From Pisolithus tinctorius (taxonomy: Eukaryota; Basidiomycota; Agaricomycetes; Boletales; Pisolithaceae), in assembly GCA_024663395.1 (NCBI GenBank), contig JANFAH010000059.1:1-64000 (forward strand): 64,000 bases of DNA, read 5' to 3'. Below are positions 10,243 through 19,534 of the stretch, one piece after another. Every line of letters begins with the position of its first letter. The first letter of the stretch is position 1. The notes under the pieces were generated by a model. It was given only the letters and a program-made list of their open reading frames with translations, was not told where the DNA came from and searched no databases. Both the position numbers and the translations under genes were made by a program.

Positions 10243-10684
10243 TAGGATCGTCCCTTCTTTACAAAGTAGTTTCGATTTGTTTCGAATTTTAGCATGTCCT
10301 TTCAATTCATGGCGATACCAAAAAGCTCCGCCCTTTGTGTACTCGTTACAGAGACCCTATCTTGGGTTCGCCGTTGATCGGCCTCTGCACGATGTGGCGT
10401 GGCAGCTTCTTTCTTATCACTACTTTCCGCCATTGGACTTTGCTATTTTCGAACAAATTCGATTGGACGATTGGTACCCACGCTTCACTGGTCCTGGATC
10501 AAAACCAAAACTCCACCGAAAATACTGCTATATAAAACCACCGCGGAAGACACGGAGAAAGTCGCAGAAGGCTAGAGCTTCTGCTCGCCAATCTCGACTT
10601 AAAGGAGATGCGTTAATGAATCCTTCTTTAATCAATCCGCTCCAAACGTTCCTTTATGATCACTTACTTCTTGATCTTTATTAG
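9779..10684 (+). CDS. extra retrotransposon ORF C, overlapping ORF B
   Basis: Frame +1 relative to ORF B, open far upstream of its ATG (back to about 9215) and ending with TAG at 10682-10684. The gag ATG follows at 10685 with no gap. From the ATG at 9779 it encodes 301 aa. The part beyond 10242, where ORF B has ended, has no competing frame and protein-like composition: Trp/Tyr/Phe-rich (LLSYHYFPPLDFAIFEQIRL), then a basic C-terminal stretch (KTRRKSQKARASARQSR). No family recognised. The abutting TAG-ATG suggests reinitiation or leaky scanning could supply Gag, an unusual arrangement for a copia element. Confidence 0.5.
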   Translation: MTQPSQSVEASPLESTSESYRELYEFEREALSHLMWTRYTNLERLRNGEIWTPPTWLTDEDRGRAMRSLASIFGGMTPPLSTASCTGLTQTRFLMNSSVSWKTLLRLQERYPLEDYIVRICKGVCVLEWCQIVYPLPGTFPVPYASGGRGLEKHDRIVPSLQSSFDLFRILACPFNSWRYQKAPPFVYSLQRPYLGFAVDRPLHDVAWQLLSYHYFPPLDFAIFEQIRLDDWYPRFTGPGSKPKLHRKYCYIKPPRKTRRKSQKARASARQSRLKGDALMNPSLINPLQTFLYDHLLLDLY

Positions 10685-11593
10685 ATGTCTTCTGACTCCG
10701 GTCTTGGCAAAAACATCCCTCGTCTTAACGGTCTCAACTATGCAACATGGTCGGTCATGTTAAAAGCCTATTTTCAAACATTAGGCATTTGGGCATATGT
10801 CGGAACGGATCATCCGATTCCCAAACCTGTTGCAGGACAAGCTGGCGCTACTGCCGCCGATGTTACTGCATGGGAAACTGCAGATGCTCGTGCCCAAGGG
10901 ATTATTACCCTTTATACGGATGGAATGATCGCTCTTGCTATCGAATCTAAAGATACTGCCGCTGCAAAGTGGGCAGATCTCAAAACCAAGTATGGATCTC
11001 CGTCAGCAATGACGACATTCATGGAGTTCCAGAGACTAATTCGGATCCAAATTAAACCAAAAGACGATTTCAATGCTAAAATCGCTGAAATCAATATGAT
11101 CTTCCAGGCGATACATGGCCAAGGGTTTACCCTTGAAGACAAAATGAAAGCTCTCATTCTTGTCCATGCCATGACTGCATCTTGGGACCACGGTCCTACC
11201 AATATCTTATCGTCTCTTGCTCCGAATCAACTCGATCCCGATCATGTTATTCCCCGTATGAAAGAACTTTGGGCACATCGCTCAGGCCAAACTTCTCTCC
11301 CTACTTCAATGGGAGAATCTTCTTCTGGTACTCGCGTTAAAACCGAATCAAATTCACTCCTTAACCGGATGAATAAACCTCCCCTCTGCCAAATTTGCAA
11401 AGGCAAACACGCTACTCAAGATCACCGAGGTGGTGGTCGTGGTGGATCTCGTGGTGGACGAGGACGTGGACGTGGACAGCAAAGAGGGGGAGCACCATAC
11501 CCTCCTCGTGAACAGCAAAACCAGGGACAATCTCAGTCCTCTGGTGGTAGAGGTCGTGGACAGAACCGTCGCCGTGGCAAGGGCAAAGCCTGA
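10685..11593 (+). CDS. gag: Gag polyprotein
   Basis: 302-aa copia-type Gag, the structural protein of the virus-like particle. The N-terminus IPRLNGLNYATWSVMLKAYF is the hallmark of the copia gag (UBN2/DUF4219) fold. A zinc knuckle is present but aberrant, CQICKGKHATQDH: the spacing is C-X2-C-X3-H and the last ligand is His rather than Cys. It is followed by a long Arg-Gly-rich RNA-binding tail (about residues 245-300). The frame ends with TGA at 11591-11593, and the same frame continues directly into pol. Confidence 0.93.
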   Translation: MSSDSGLGKNIPRLNGLNYATWSVMLKAYFQTLGIWAYVGTDHPIPKPVAGQAGATAADVTAWETADARAQGIITLYTDGMIALAIESKDTAAAKWADLKTKYGSPSAMTTFMEFQRLIRIQIKPKDDFNAKIAEINMIFQAIHGQGFTLEDKMKALILVHAMTASWDHGPTNILSSLAPNQLDPDHVIPRMKELWAHRSGQTSLPTSMGESSSGTRVKTESNSLLNRMNKPPLCQICKGKHATQDHRGGGRGGSRGGRGRGRGQQRGGAPYPPREQQNQGQSQSSGGRGRGQNRRRGKGKA

Positions 11594-14500
11594 GCCAATG
11601 CCGCTGAGGTTGAAGGCCAAGAGGCCGAGTCCTACCTTGCCGATATTCCTGAAGAACCTGAACAGGAATATTTCGAGTTAAACGCTGCTTCTTATGCTCC
11701 GGGTGCTCGGATGCCTACTCCCGAGATCACTCAGGAGGAATATCAAGAGCGATATAATGACGCTCTAGCTACTCGTCTCTCTCAGGGTTCTACTTTGAAC
11801 CTTGACTCCGTCCTAATGCCATCGGCCGAAGGGCCTGATGATGAATATGTTATCAATCCTAGCAACGCTGCTATTGATACCACCACTGGAGATGTTCTCG
11901 ATTGGTATATGGAAGCCATCGAAGAATCTGCCGAACTTGCAGTTGAGTCAGTCACTCCTGCTCGTATACCACCTCGTGCTGACTCGCCTTGCCATTGCTC
12001 CATCTGCCTCCGAAATTCAGGGTCGCGTCTTCTCCGAGTGGGTGCATCCCAACGGGGACCCTCGGATGGGACGAGTCCGTCGTCTAATTTCGGGTTGGTA
12101 TCGCGACGGGATGAACTGGATTCATGTCGTCCCGGATCACCCACGCTTAGAATGGGAGATTCCACAATGGTTGAGCAGAGACTGGGAGGACAGATACCTG
12201 TTATTCAGGAATCTCCAAAGAATTCGCGAAAGAGGAATTCTCGCAAGTGTATCACACTTTCGCTGAGGGACTTTCATTCCTCTGTACCAGATGTAGAGCC
12301 TACAAAGTTTAGGCCTAGATATTATCCACGGACTGTTGATCCAGATCCGTTGTATGACCCAAATAACTCAGCTGCGGGTTATCACCCTGGCGAGTTTGAC
12401 CGTAATGCCATCGATGCTTTTGACTGTTATCCTGTGGATGTCAAACCGTTTAAGAGTCAAGGAGACATCGCGGAACAAACTTATATCAAATCTTCTGGAG
12501 CAGCCATTTGGCTTTTGGATTCTGGGTGTACAGATCATGTTACCCCATATAAATCCGATCTCCTAACTTATACTCCGTTTGCTAAGCATATTTCTGCTAG
12601 CACCGCTGGAAAAACAAAAGTCATAATCTATGGTCAAGGCACTTGTGTCTTGGACCTCCCGCATTTAAAAACAAAAATCACTTTAACACATGTCCTATGG
12701 AGCCCTCATTTTTCGAAGAGGCTATGCTCTAGGAATGCGCTCTTGAAACAGGGGTACAAGAGCACAGCGACATCACATTCGGAAGTTATTCGGACACCGA
12801 ATGGCCGGGTTTTCTTGGAAGCTACTAAGCTTTACTTGAATTCACCGCTCCTTTGGTTTGTTGGTTTCCCGATGCCACCTACCAAACAGTATGCGGCCCT
12901 TTGCCCTTCGGTTGTGGACATACCTTTGGGGACGTTATGGCATAATCGTTTCAACCATCCTGCCGAGAATATTCTCCGTCACCTTCGAAGGTTTGGTCTT
13001 CAAAACGTATTACAACATCCTGCGACCTGTAAAGGTTGTGCTCAGGGAAAAATGGCCTCTGACTCGTTCAAGCCATCTCTTAAACGTGCTACAGCTCCTC
13101 TTGAGCTTGTTCATGCTGATCTGTTGGACCTACCGGTGGAATCTTATTTCCGCTCTCGCTATGTCCTCACTCTATTGGATGACTATTCCTCCTTTGGCTT
13201 CTGCCTTTACCTTTGCAACAAATCCGATTGCAAGGATCGTTTTTCAACTTGGCTGGTTTCTGTTGAACGCCAGACGGGTTCTCTTATGAAGGCGCTCCGT
13301 TCGGATCGAGGGGGAGAGTTTTTGGCTGGAGAGTTTAAATCTATCCTCTCTACACGCGGCATTAAACATCAGTTATCAATTGCCGATCATCCACAGCAAA
13401 ATGGTCGAGCTGAACGCTTTAATCGCACTATTTTGGAAAAGTCCGGAACTATACGGCATCATGCCTGTATCCCAAAACGCTTCTGGAATTTTGCGTTTGA
13501 CTGTGCCTTGCACGTCTATAATCGCACTCCACTCAAAAGGATTCTTTTTAAGACTCCTTTAGAGCTTTTCTTCAAGAAAACTCCCGACATTTCATACTTT
13601 CGCACTTTTGGGTGTAAAGCCTACGTTTGGATCCCAAAGGACCAACGAGGTGATAAACTTGACCCCCATGCGGAAGAAATGGTGTTTCTGGGATATGAAC
13701 CTGACACAAAAGGATATCGATTCCTGAAAGGACAAAAAATCGTTATTGCAAAAACTGCAAAATTTATTGAAGATCAATTTCCCTTTTGTTCGAATTTGAA
13801 AGATAAATCCGATACTTTTGACCAAGATGCCGAAGAAGAAAACGACCAAGGTTCCGATCCTTATTCCTTACCTAGGCCTGATCAGCCTAATGATGAACCA
13901 TTACCGGTTCTTCCACCAATCCAACCACAAATTCCAAACCCACAGCAGAGAGGTCCATCTAGACCACCTTCTCCTAGACCTAGGCAACCTGCTGCTGCAC
14001 CACCAGTCGACCCTCGAGTAGTGCGCCATCCATATCAACCTTGGCAAGCACCTCAAGATCCTCGTCCTGTTCGCAATGCTCCTCCACCTCCACGTCGTCC
14101 TCAGACCATGCGAGACAGACTTCAGGAGTTAGAGCATCAATATGATATTCGCGAACGACAAGAAAGGATGCGTCAGCACTTTAGAGATGTTGATGAAAAT
14201 TTAAGAAGAGAGAGAGAGGAAAATAGACCTCCATCTCCTCATCTTCCTCCTCATCTCGTCCCTCCTCCTATTCAAAGAGAATGGACACAACATCGTGCTT
14301 CGACTCCTCCTTCTCCGCTTACACCACTTCCTCCCTCACCTAAAAATGAGGAACCAGATATGAGCTCTTTCGAGTTCTTACTTTCTGCACGCATAAAAGA
14401 ATCTCCGGAACATTATAAAGATGTGCTAAAACTTTCTCCGGAATTGCAGAAAAAGTGGTTTGATGCAATGAAGGACGAGATAAAATCTATTGAAGAAAGA

Positions 14501-15946
14501 AAAGTCTGGACTTTGGTGGATCCTCCCAAAAATCGGAAACCTGTAAAATGTCGATGGGTTTTCGCTATAAAAAGCGATGGTCGTTATAAAGCCCGTTTAG
14601 TGGCTAAAGGATTTACACAAGAATTCGGCACCGACTTTGAAGATACCTTCTCTCCAGTCGCAAGATTCGAGACTGTGAGAATTCTTCTTGCTCATGCCGC
14701 CCAAAAGAACTGGGAGATGGAAGCCCTTGATGTTAAAACGGCTTTCCTGTATGGCGGTCTTGACGAAGAAATTTATATGGAGCAACCTGAAGGTTTTCAA
14801 GTCAAAGGTCAAGAACACAAAGTCTATCGGTTGTTGCGCGCTCTCTACGGATTGAAGCAAGCAGCACTAGCATGGAATAAAGCCCTTCATCAATCTTTAC
14901 TTCGAATGGGCTATATCCGCTCCAAAGTGGATGCCGGAATATACATATACAAAACCAAAACCGATATCATCGTCTTTCTTGTCTATGTGGACGATGGTTT
15001 ATTTTTGGGATCAAATCTCAAACTTCTCAAAGCAAAGAAAGCAGAATTTATGAAGAAATGGGAATCTAGGGATCTTGGCGAAGTCAAAGAATACCTTGGA
15101 CTTCAAATCCATCGAAATCGCTCTCATCGAGAAATCTATCTCGATCAAATCCCATATGTTCAAAAGGTCATCAAAAGATTTAACATGGAGACTGCTCGAA
15201 ATGTTCGCACTCCATTACCTTCTGGATATATTCCCGAAAAAGGTCCTACAAACTATAATGCAACATCACAACTTCGTTCCCAATACCAATCAATTATTGG
15301 TTCTCTTCTTTATATGGCTCTCGGGACTCGTCCCGATATCGCATTTGCGGTAATTCGCATGTCTCAATACATGTCGAATCCAACAGAGGACCATAAACAA
15401 AAGGCGCTACATATTGTCCGCTATATTGCGTCGACTCCAAAATTAGCCCTTTATTATTCGGGAAACGAAAATCGGATTTATGGCTTTGCCGATTCCGATT
15501 GGGCCTCAAATAAAGATACCCGACATTCTACTACGGGTTATGCTTTCTTTCTCGGCACATCCCTTATTTCTTGGCGCTCTCGTAAACAGAAAACAATTGC
15601 CCTCTCTTCTACCGAAGCAGAGTATATGGCAATGTGCGATGCAGCTCGCCAAATCAAATGGCTTTCTATGCTATTTGATGAACTTGCCTTCAAGTATGAG
15701 AAGACAATCTTATACTGTGACAATATGGGTGCCCGCTTTATTGCGGAAAATCCTGTATCGGATGGTCGCTCTAAACATATCGACATCCAATGGCACTATG
15801 TCCGTGAATGCGTTCAAGATGGACTTTTCTCTATTGAATACGTGCCTACAGATCGTCAGAAAGCTGATGGTCTTACCAAGTCACTAACATGGCAAAAGTT
15901 CGAAACGAATCGCTCGTCGATTGGTTTGGTTACTCTACCATTCTAG
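11594..15946 (+). CDS. pol: Pol polyprotein (protease, integrase, RT, RNase H)
   Basis: Starts in frame directly after the gag TGA, with the first internal ATG at 11711, and stays open to TAG at 15944-15946. Order: aspartic protease DSGCT (12518), pre-integrase zinc finger (WHNRFNHP with CKGCAQGK), integrase with SDRGGEF and the NGRAERFNRTI block, a Pro-rich linker, reverse transcriptase (RWVFAIKSDGRYKARLVAKG, active site YVDD at 14984-14995) and RNase H (ADSDWA, SSTEAEYMA, CDN). All catalytic signatures are intact. Expression as Gag-Pol would need readthrough of the UGA; translation from the ATG at 11711 is the alternative. The segment around 11975-12266 reads Ser/Arg-rich here, while another frame looks more protein-like (see findings). 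Confidence 0.94.
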   Translation, partial: ANAAEVEGQEAESYLADIPEEPEQEYFELNAASYAPGARMPTPEITQEEYQERYNDALATRLSQGSTLNLDSVLMPSAEGPDDEYVINPSNAAIDTTTGDVLDWYMEAIEESAELAVESVTPARIPPRADSPCHCSICLRNSGSRLLRVGASQRGPSDGTSPSSNFGLVSRRDELDSCRPGSPTLRMGDSTMVEQRLGGQIPVIQESPKNSRKRNSRKCITLSLRDFHSSVPDVEPTKFRPRYYPRTVDPDPLYDPNNSAAGYHPGEFDRNAIDAFDCYPVDVKPFKSQGDIAEQTYIKSSGAAIWLLDSGCTDHVTPYKSDLLTYTPFAKHISASTAGKTKVIIYGQGTCVLDLPHLKTKITLTHVLWSPHFSKRLCSRNALLKQGYKSTATSHSEVIRTPNGRVFLEATKLYLNSPLLWFVGFPMPPTKQYAALCPSVVDIPLGTLWHNRFNHPAENILRHLRRFGLQNVLQHPATCKGCAQGKMASDSFKPSLKRATAPLELVHADLLDLPVESYFRSRYVLTLLDDYSSFGFCLYLCNKSDCKDRFSTWLVSVERQTGSLMKALRSDRGGEFLAGEFKSILSTRGIKHQLSIADHPQQNGRAERFNRTILEKSGTIRHHACIPKRFWNFAFDCALHVYNRTPLKRILFKTPLELFFKKTPDISYFRTFGCKAYVWIPKDQRGDKLDPHAEEMVFLGYEPDTKGYRFLKGQKIVIAKTAKFIEDQFPFCSNLKDKSDTFDQDAEEENDQGSDPYSLPRPDQPNDEPLPVLPPIQPQIPNPQQRGPSRPPSPRPRQPAAAPPVDPRVVRHPYQPWQAPQDPRPVRNAPPPPRRPQTMRDRLQELEHQYDIRERQERMRQHFRDVDENLRREREENRPPSPHLPPHLVPPPIQREWTQHRASTPPSPLTPLPPSPKNEEPDMSSFEFLLSARIKESPEHYKDVLKLSPELQKKWFDAMKDEIKSIEERKVWTLVDPPKNRKPVKCRWVFAIKSDGRYKARLVAKGFTQEFGTDFEDTFSPVARFETVRILLAHAAQKNWEMEALDVKTAFLYGGLDEEIYMEQPEGFQVKGQEHKVYRLLRALYGLKQAALAWNKALHQSLLRMGYIRSKVDAGIYIYKTKTDIIVFLVYVDDGLFLGSNLKLLKAKKAEFMKKWESRDLGEVKEYLGLQIHRNRSHREIYLDQIPYVQKVIKRFNMETARNVRTPLPSGYIPEKGPTNYNATSQLRSQYQSIIGSLLYMALGTRPDIAFAVIRMSQYMSNPTEDHKQKALHIVRYIASTPKLALYYSGNENRIYGFADSDWASNKDTRHSTTGYAFFLGTSLISWRSRKQKTIALSSTEAEYMAMCDAARQIKWLSMLFDELAFKYEKTILYCDNMGARFIAENPVSDGRSKHIDIQWHYVRECVQDGLFSIEYVPTDRQKADGLTKSLTWQKFETNRSSIGLVTLPF

Positions 15947-15949
15947 AGC

Positions 15950-15958
15950 GAGGGGGAG
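15950..15958 (+). other. polypurine tract
   Basis: GAGGGGGAG abuts the TGTTG start of the 3' LTR, 3 nt after the pol stop codon. This is the expected primer for plus-strand DNA synthesis. Confidence 0.85.
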
Positions 15959-16317
15959 TGTTGAAACATTTACATGTGATACATCGGTTATACCGGCAAG
16001 TCAGATGACCTAGCACATCATTCTGACATCACTTTCATTCTATAACATTCCATGATTATTCTACACTGTATTTAGTATGTACAAACCCCTTTAAGTAGTT
16101 CGTACTATACGAGATGCACTTGGTCCGTGCACTCTTCTGTAGTATATATACAGTGACCCTCTGAGGCTAGAGTCCTCAGTTCGAATACATTCTACATTCG
16201 TCCTCTGTGCTCAATAGCACTACTCAGAACTACTACTTCTTTCAAAGCCTAACACCTAACTACTAAAGGCAAGTGTTCTGTCTTACTTGCCCCCCGTGAT
16301 TAGTCCTCTGCGCAATA
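15959..16317 (+). repeat. 3' LTR
   Basis: 359-bp copy of 8054-8412 with no difference seen by eye, followed by the CGAGT target duplication. It should supply the polyadenylation signal of the element RNA. Confidence 0.95.
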
Positions 16318-16826
16318 CGAGTTTGGTCAAATGCAGAGAATTCCGAACAGGTGTGTTCGACGCACTGATGTAGTTCTCCAAACATGTAACCTGTACGTCC
16401 ACGTTCGAGGTCGCTCGCTATGAGCCTGACTACAAGGAACAACAAGATGTGGTGAATTTTCACGAAACTGTCGTCAGTGTTCAGTTCCGTCCCACGTACA
16501 ACATGCTCGCAGCATGTGGTTTTCGTCCTGTAAGCACATGGTGATTCCATCCGATTCGACTTGGCAGAGCTGGTATCGTCCCTTCGAACGAGACAACCTA
16601 TATGCCAGCACCATCCCGTATTCAGGGTGCAGTGGACATGGTGTCATTCTCGATGAAGTGTGGCACTTCCATCATGTCTTCGGCACTGTACGCATACTTC
16701 CCTGAGTTGATGGTGTGTGCCACGTCCGATGACAGGGGTAGTACGACCACGCCGTCCAGCTGCAGAAGCGGGGGATTGTGGTACTATGAGCGTACGCCCA
16801 CCTCCAAGAGCGACGTCACTTACTAG
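16318..16826 (+). pseudogene. RNase T2 gene, 3' part, decayed
   Basis: Continuation of the split T2 ribonuclease gene after the copia insertion. It begins with the target duplication. After an apparent remnant intron come the second catalytic motif (SKHVTCTS, the Lys-His pair) and T2 sequence such as YEPDYKEQQDVVNF. Similarity then hops between frames (a stop at about 16547; VILDEVWHFHHVFG in another frame) and ends with the typical GGLWYYERT near a stop at 16824-16826. At least two frame breaks in this part mean no functional enzyme is encoded even with the transposon removed. Confidence 0.8.
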
Positions 16827-17020
16827 TGTGGTATTACTGTGTGTTGGTGTGATTGCCAACTGGGAGAAAAACGTGATAAACGCGACGCGACACGGAGTGC
16901 CAAACACACCCAAACAAGTCGGTTGGTTGGCCAGCGGTGGGTCTGCAAGGAACGTCATGAAAACTCGGAGGGCCGCTTTCAACCACATTCCTTGTCATTT
17001 CACCACAGACTGTGTCGGAC

Positions 17021-18661
17021 ATGACAGTCACGCTCGACGTTAACGCCCCAGTGGCAGAATCAAGCACTCGGAGAGCCCTAGCGGACATTTCACTCTCAGT
17101 CGCTAAATGCAAGAAAATCGTGGTCGTCACTGGAGCCGGTATCTCCTGTTCGTGTGGCATACCCGTGGGTGACTCCAGAAAGTGGTGGTCAAACACAACC
17201 GTTGACCTTCCACATAGGATTTTCGTTCTTCAGACGGCCTGTATGCTCTAGTAAAGGAGCAGTACCCCGACGTGGTTATGAAAGGAAGGGATCTCTTTGA
17301 CGCGTCGCTATTTCGCGACCAGACATCCACTTCTGTGTTCTACTCGTTCATCTCGCAACTGAAGCGTTCCATCGATTCTGCCTCGCCTGCACCAACACAC
17401 GAATTTATCAAACGCCTGGACAACAGACACAAGTTACTACGGTCATACACTCAGAATATCGACGGCCTCGAGGAGAAGGCCGGCCTTATCTGCAGCTCGA
17501 CCCAAGGGACCGACTTAAATATAAAGGGGAAATCAAAGCTGTGGGCAGACGAAGTGAGGAACATCCAACTCCATGGAGATATTCGCCGCGTTCGATGTAC
17601 TTTCTGCTCTGTTGACCTCCCTTGCACTGAAGAACATATACGCATGTTTGAAAAGGGCGTACCTCCGGATTGCCCGGAGTGCACGTCGCGTTGTAAGTTT
17701 CTGTCTCCTATGGTTTTTCCTCATCTAAAACAGTCCCTTAAGCGGAGGCACGCATCGCTAGGTCCGCTCGTGCCTTGAAGGTTGGATCACTGCGGCCTGC
17801 TATCGTATTGTACGATGAGGCCCATCCGATGGGGGACGACATCGGGAAGATACAGTCACAGGATATAGCTCGCAAGCCTGATCTACTCATCGTCATGGGC
17901 ACGTCCCTCAAAGTTCATGGACTGAAGAAGCTTGTGAAGGAATTTGCGAAAGCTGTACACGCCACTGCTCCAAGTCCAACCGGTTCCCCAAAACGAGCTA
18001 AGAGGTGGCAAGGAAAGGTCGTCTTCGTCAATAAAACGCCCCCAGGGAGCGAGTGGTCGGATGTAATCGATTATCACATCATGGGCGAGATAGATCAGTG
18101 GATCGAAAAGGTGACAGAAGACTGGAGGAGGATCCGACCATCAGATTGGGAAATACAACAGACATTGGATGACGACGGAAATTTTAAAATAGCGAAAAAC
18201 AAAGGTCAGGACCTTACGTGGTCGCTTGATACGATTGTTGATATGAGCGTCCAACAGGCAAATCCAAGCAGAAGCCGCCGGGGGCGGAGAATGCTTCGCC
18301 CTCTGGCGGAATTCCGTTTCCATCCATCATTATAAAGCCTGGTTTGAGTGCACCATCGTCGCCTTCGAAGCGGCGACAGTCCATTTCACACTACTGCGAC
18401 CTAGACTCTAGTCCAAGGAAAAGGCGGGACGTAGCGAAGACCTATGACAAAGCAAGCAAATGCCTACTATTCGTTGATGCGACGAATTCCATTCCCCAAA
18501 TGGAGGATGGGTTCGCTACGGATCCCTTTGGATCACCCTTCAAGCATCCTGGGAGACGGCCAAGGACACGGACCATGTCGACCGAGATGGACATAAAGAG
18601 ACCTAGAGCAAATAGCACTACACTGCGTAAAAAACGGGTAGAAATTGCAGTGAAGTCGTAA
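17021..18661 (+). CDS. NAD-dependent histone deacetylase, sirtuin (Hst3/Hst4-like)
   Basis: A sirtuin that removes acetyl groups from lysines using NAD. Four exons: 17021-17164, 17218-17692, 17743-18204, 18258-18661 (494 aa). All core motifs are present: TGAGIS, GIPDFRSSDGLY (spliced across intron 1), TQNIDG, LHGD with the catalytic His, two Cys pairs of the zinc site (CTFC and CPEC), GTSLKVHG for NAD, and VFVNK. The long region after the catalytic domain is Lys/Arg/Ser-rich with nuclear-localisation-like clusters (SPSKRRQS, SSPRKRR). Overall similarity suggests the nuclear Hst3/Hst4 class, known in yeasts for H3K56 deacetylation and genome stability. The exact subclass is my inference. It converges on RPB6 with a gap of about 190 bp. 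Confidence 0.9.
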
Positions 18662-18847
18662 ATTTTGTGCAACCATACTGTACACTACATACTAGTTGCT
18701 AAACATATTCATTCGTACATGTGAAAAGCGAATGTCTTTGTTCGCAGGTCGAATTATGACAATACTTTTTGTACCACCAGGCAAACAGAATGGTATAGCA
18801 AAGCAAATGCCCCAAAGTACGGGAGAGCCATTGCGAGGATTCGAGGT

Positions 18848-19534
18848 CTACTCACTGATTAACTCGGAGACACTCCAATCCTCGAAGGAACCGTCGGGTA
18901 GATATCGACGGATGATAAGGGGAATTTTTCGTTGTGAAAGCTCCTTTATGGCAATTTGTAGCGCGTCCGTCTCCCCGTCCAAAGGAACGAGCACTGGAGC
19001 GTTCATACTTCCCAGGAATGTTTAATGGGCCAAGGGACAGACACAAATGATGGCATTGTAGACTCACCTGATCTGGAGGGCCCGCGTCCCCAATATTCGT
19101 GCACGTTCGTATTTTGTGAGGTATGGCGTTGTGACACGGACTTTATTGGGTTGCCTCTCTCCGTGCAGGCCCACAGCAGGGGCAGGCTGTTGATACTGGG
19201 ACTGGTCTTCTCCAGTTACCATCTCTTGTTCGTGGTCTTCACCATTAACTCCGTTTGGATGGGAGACCTCGCCAGTACCCTCTTCGCCCTGCTCCTCCTG
19301 GTGTTCTCCGTGCAGGTCCCCCAAAAGGTCATAGGTTTCGTCCTATATATACGACACATGAATACCCGAGCAGAGTCCCGCAACAGGGTCTAGACGCACG
19401 AATGCACCATCAGCAAAACTAGGCAAGACTTGTCCATGAGACTCTAAAACATCTTATGTGGTGCAAGGGACGGACCTCGGACCTTCGTAGTCGTAGTCAT
19501 CCCTTCCGCCACCGTCATAACCATCGTCGGACAT
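18848..19534 (-). CDS. RPB6: RNA polymerases I, II and III shared subunit RPB6 (ABC23)
   Basis: Small subunit common to all three nuclear RNA polymerases, needed for assembly and clamp function. Four exons on the minus strand: 19534-19476, 19418-19400 (a 19-nt microexon), 19342-19068, 19007-18848 (170 aa). The N-terminal half is acidic and variable ([18 protein letters not shown]). The C-terminal half is the conserved omega-like fold: [54 protein letters not shown]. Length agrees with yeast Rpo26 (155 aa). The microexon model is the only one I found that keeps phase between exons 1 and 3. Confidence 0.93.

Larger units (their letters stand above)
8054..16317 (+). mobile_element. complete Ty1/copia LTR retrotransposon
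   Basis: An 8264-bp element with two 359-bp LTRs, identical by eye, a PBS directly after the 5' LTR, a purine tract directly before the 3' LTR, and a perfect 5-bp target duplication CGAGT (8049-8053 and 16318-16322). The pol order is protease, integrase, reverse transcriptase, RNase H, which defines the copia superfamily. Identical LTRs and an unbroken 1450-codon pol frame indicate a recent and possibly active copy. Unusually, about 2.3 kb with three long extra reading frames lies between the 5' LTR and gag. The element sits sense-oriented inside a decayed RNase T2 gene. Confidence 0.96.

Noticed and set aside
8054..16317. Classing the element as a retrovirus-like or Gypsy element because of ORF A with membrane segments
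   Set aside because: Integrase precedes reverse transcriptase in pol and the RT/RNase H motifs are copia-type. ORF A lacks envelope hallmarks and lies before gag, not after pol.
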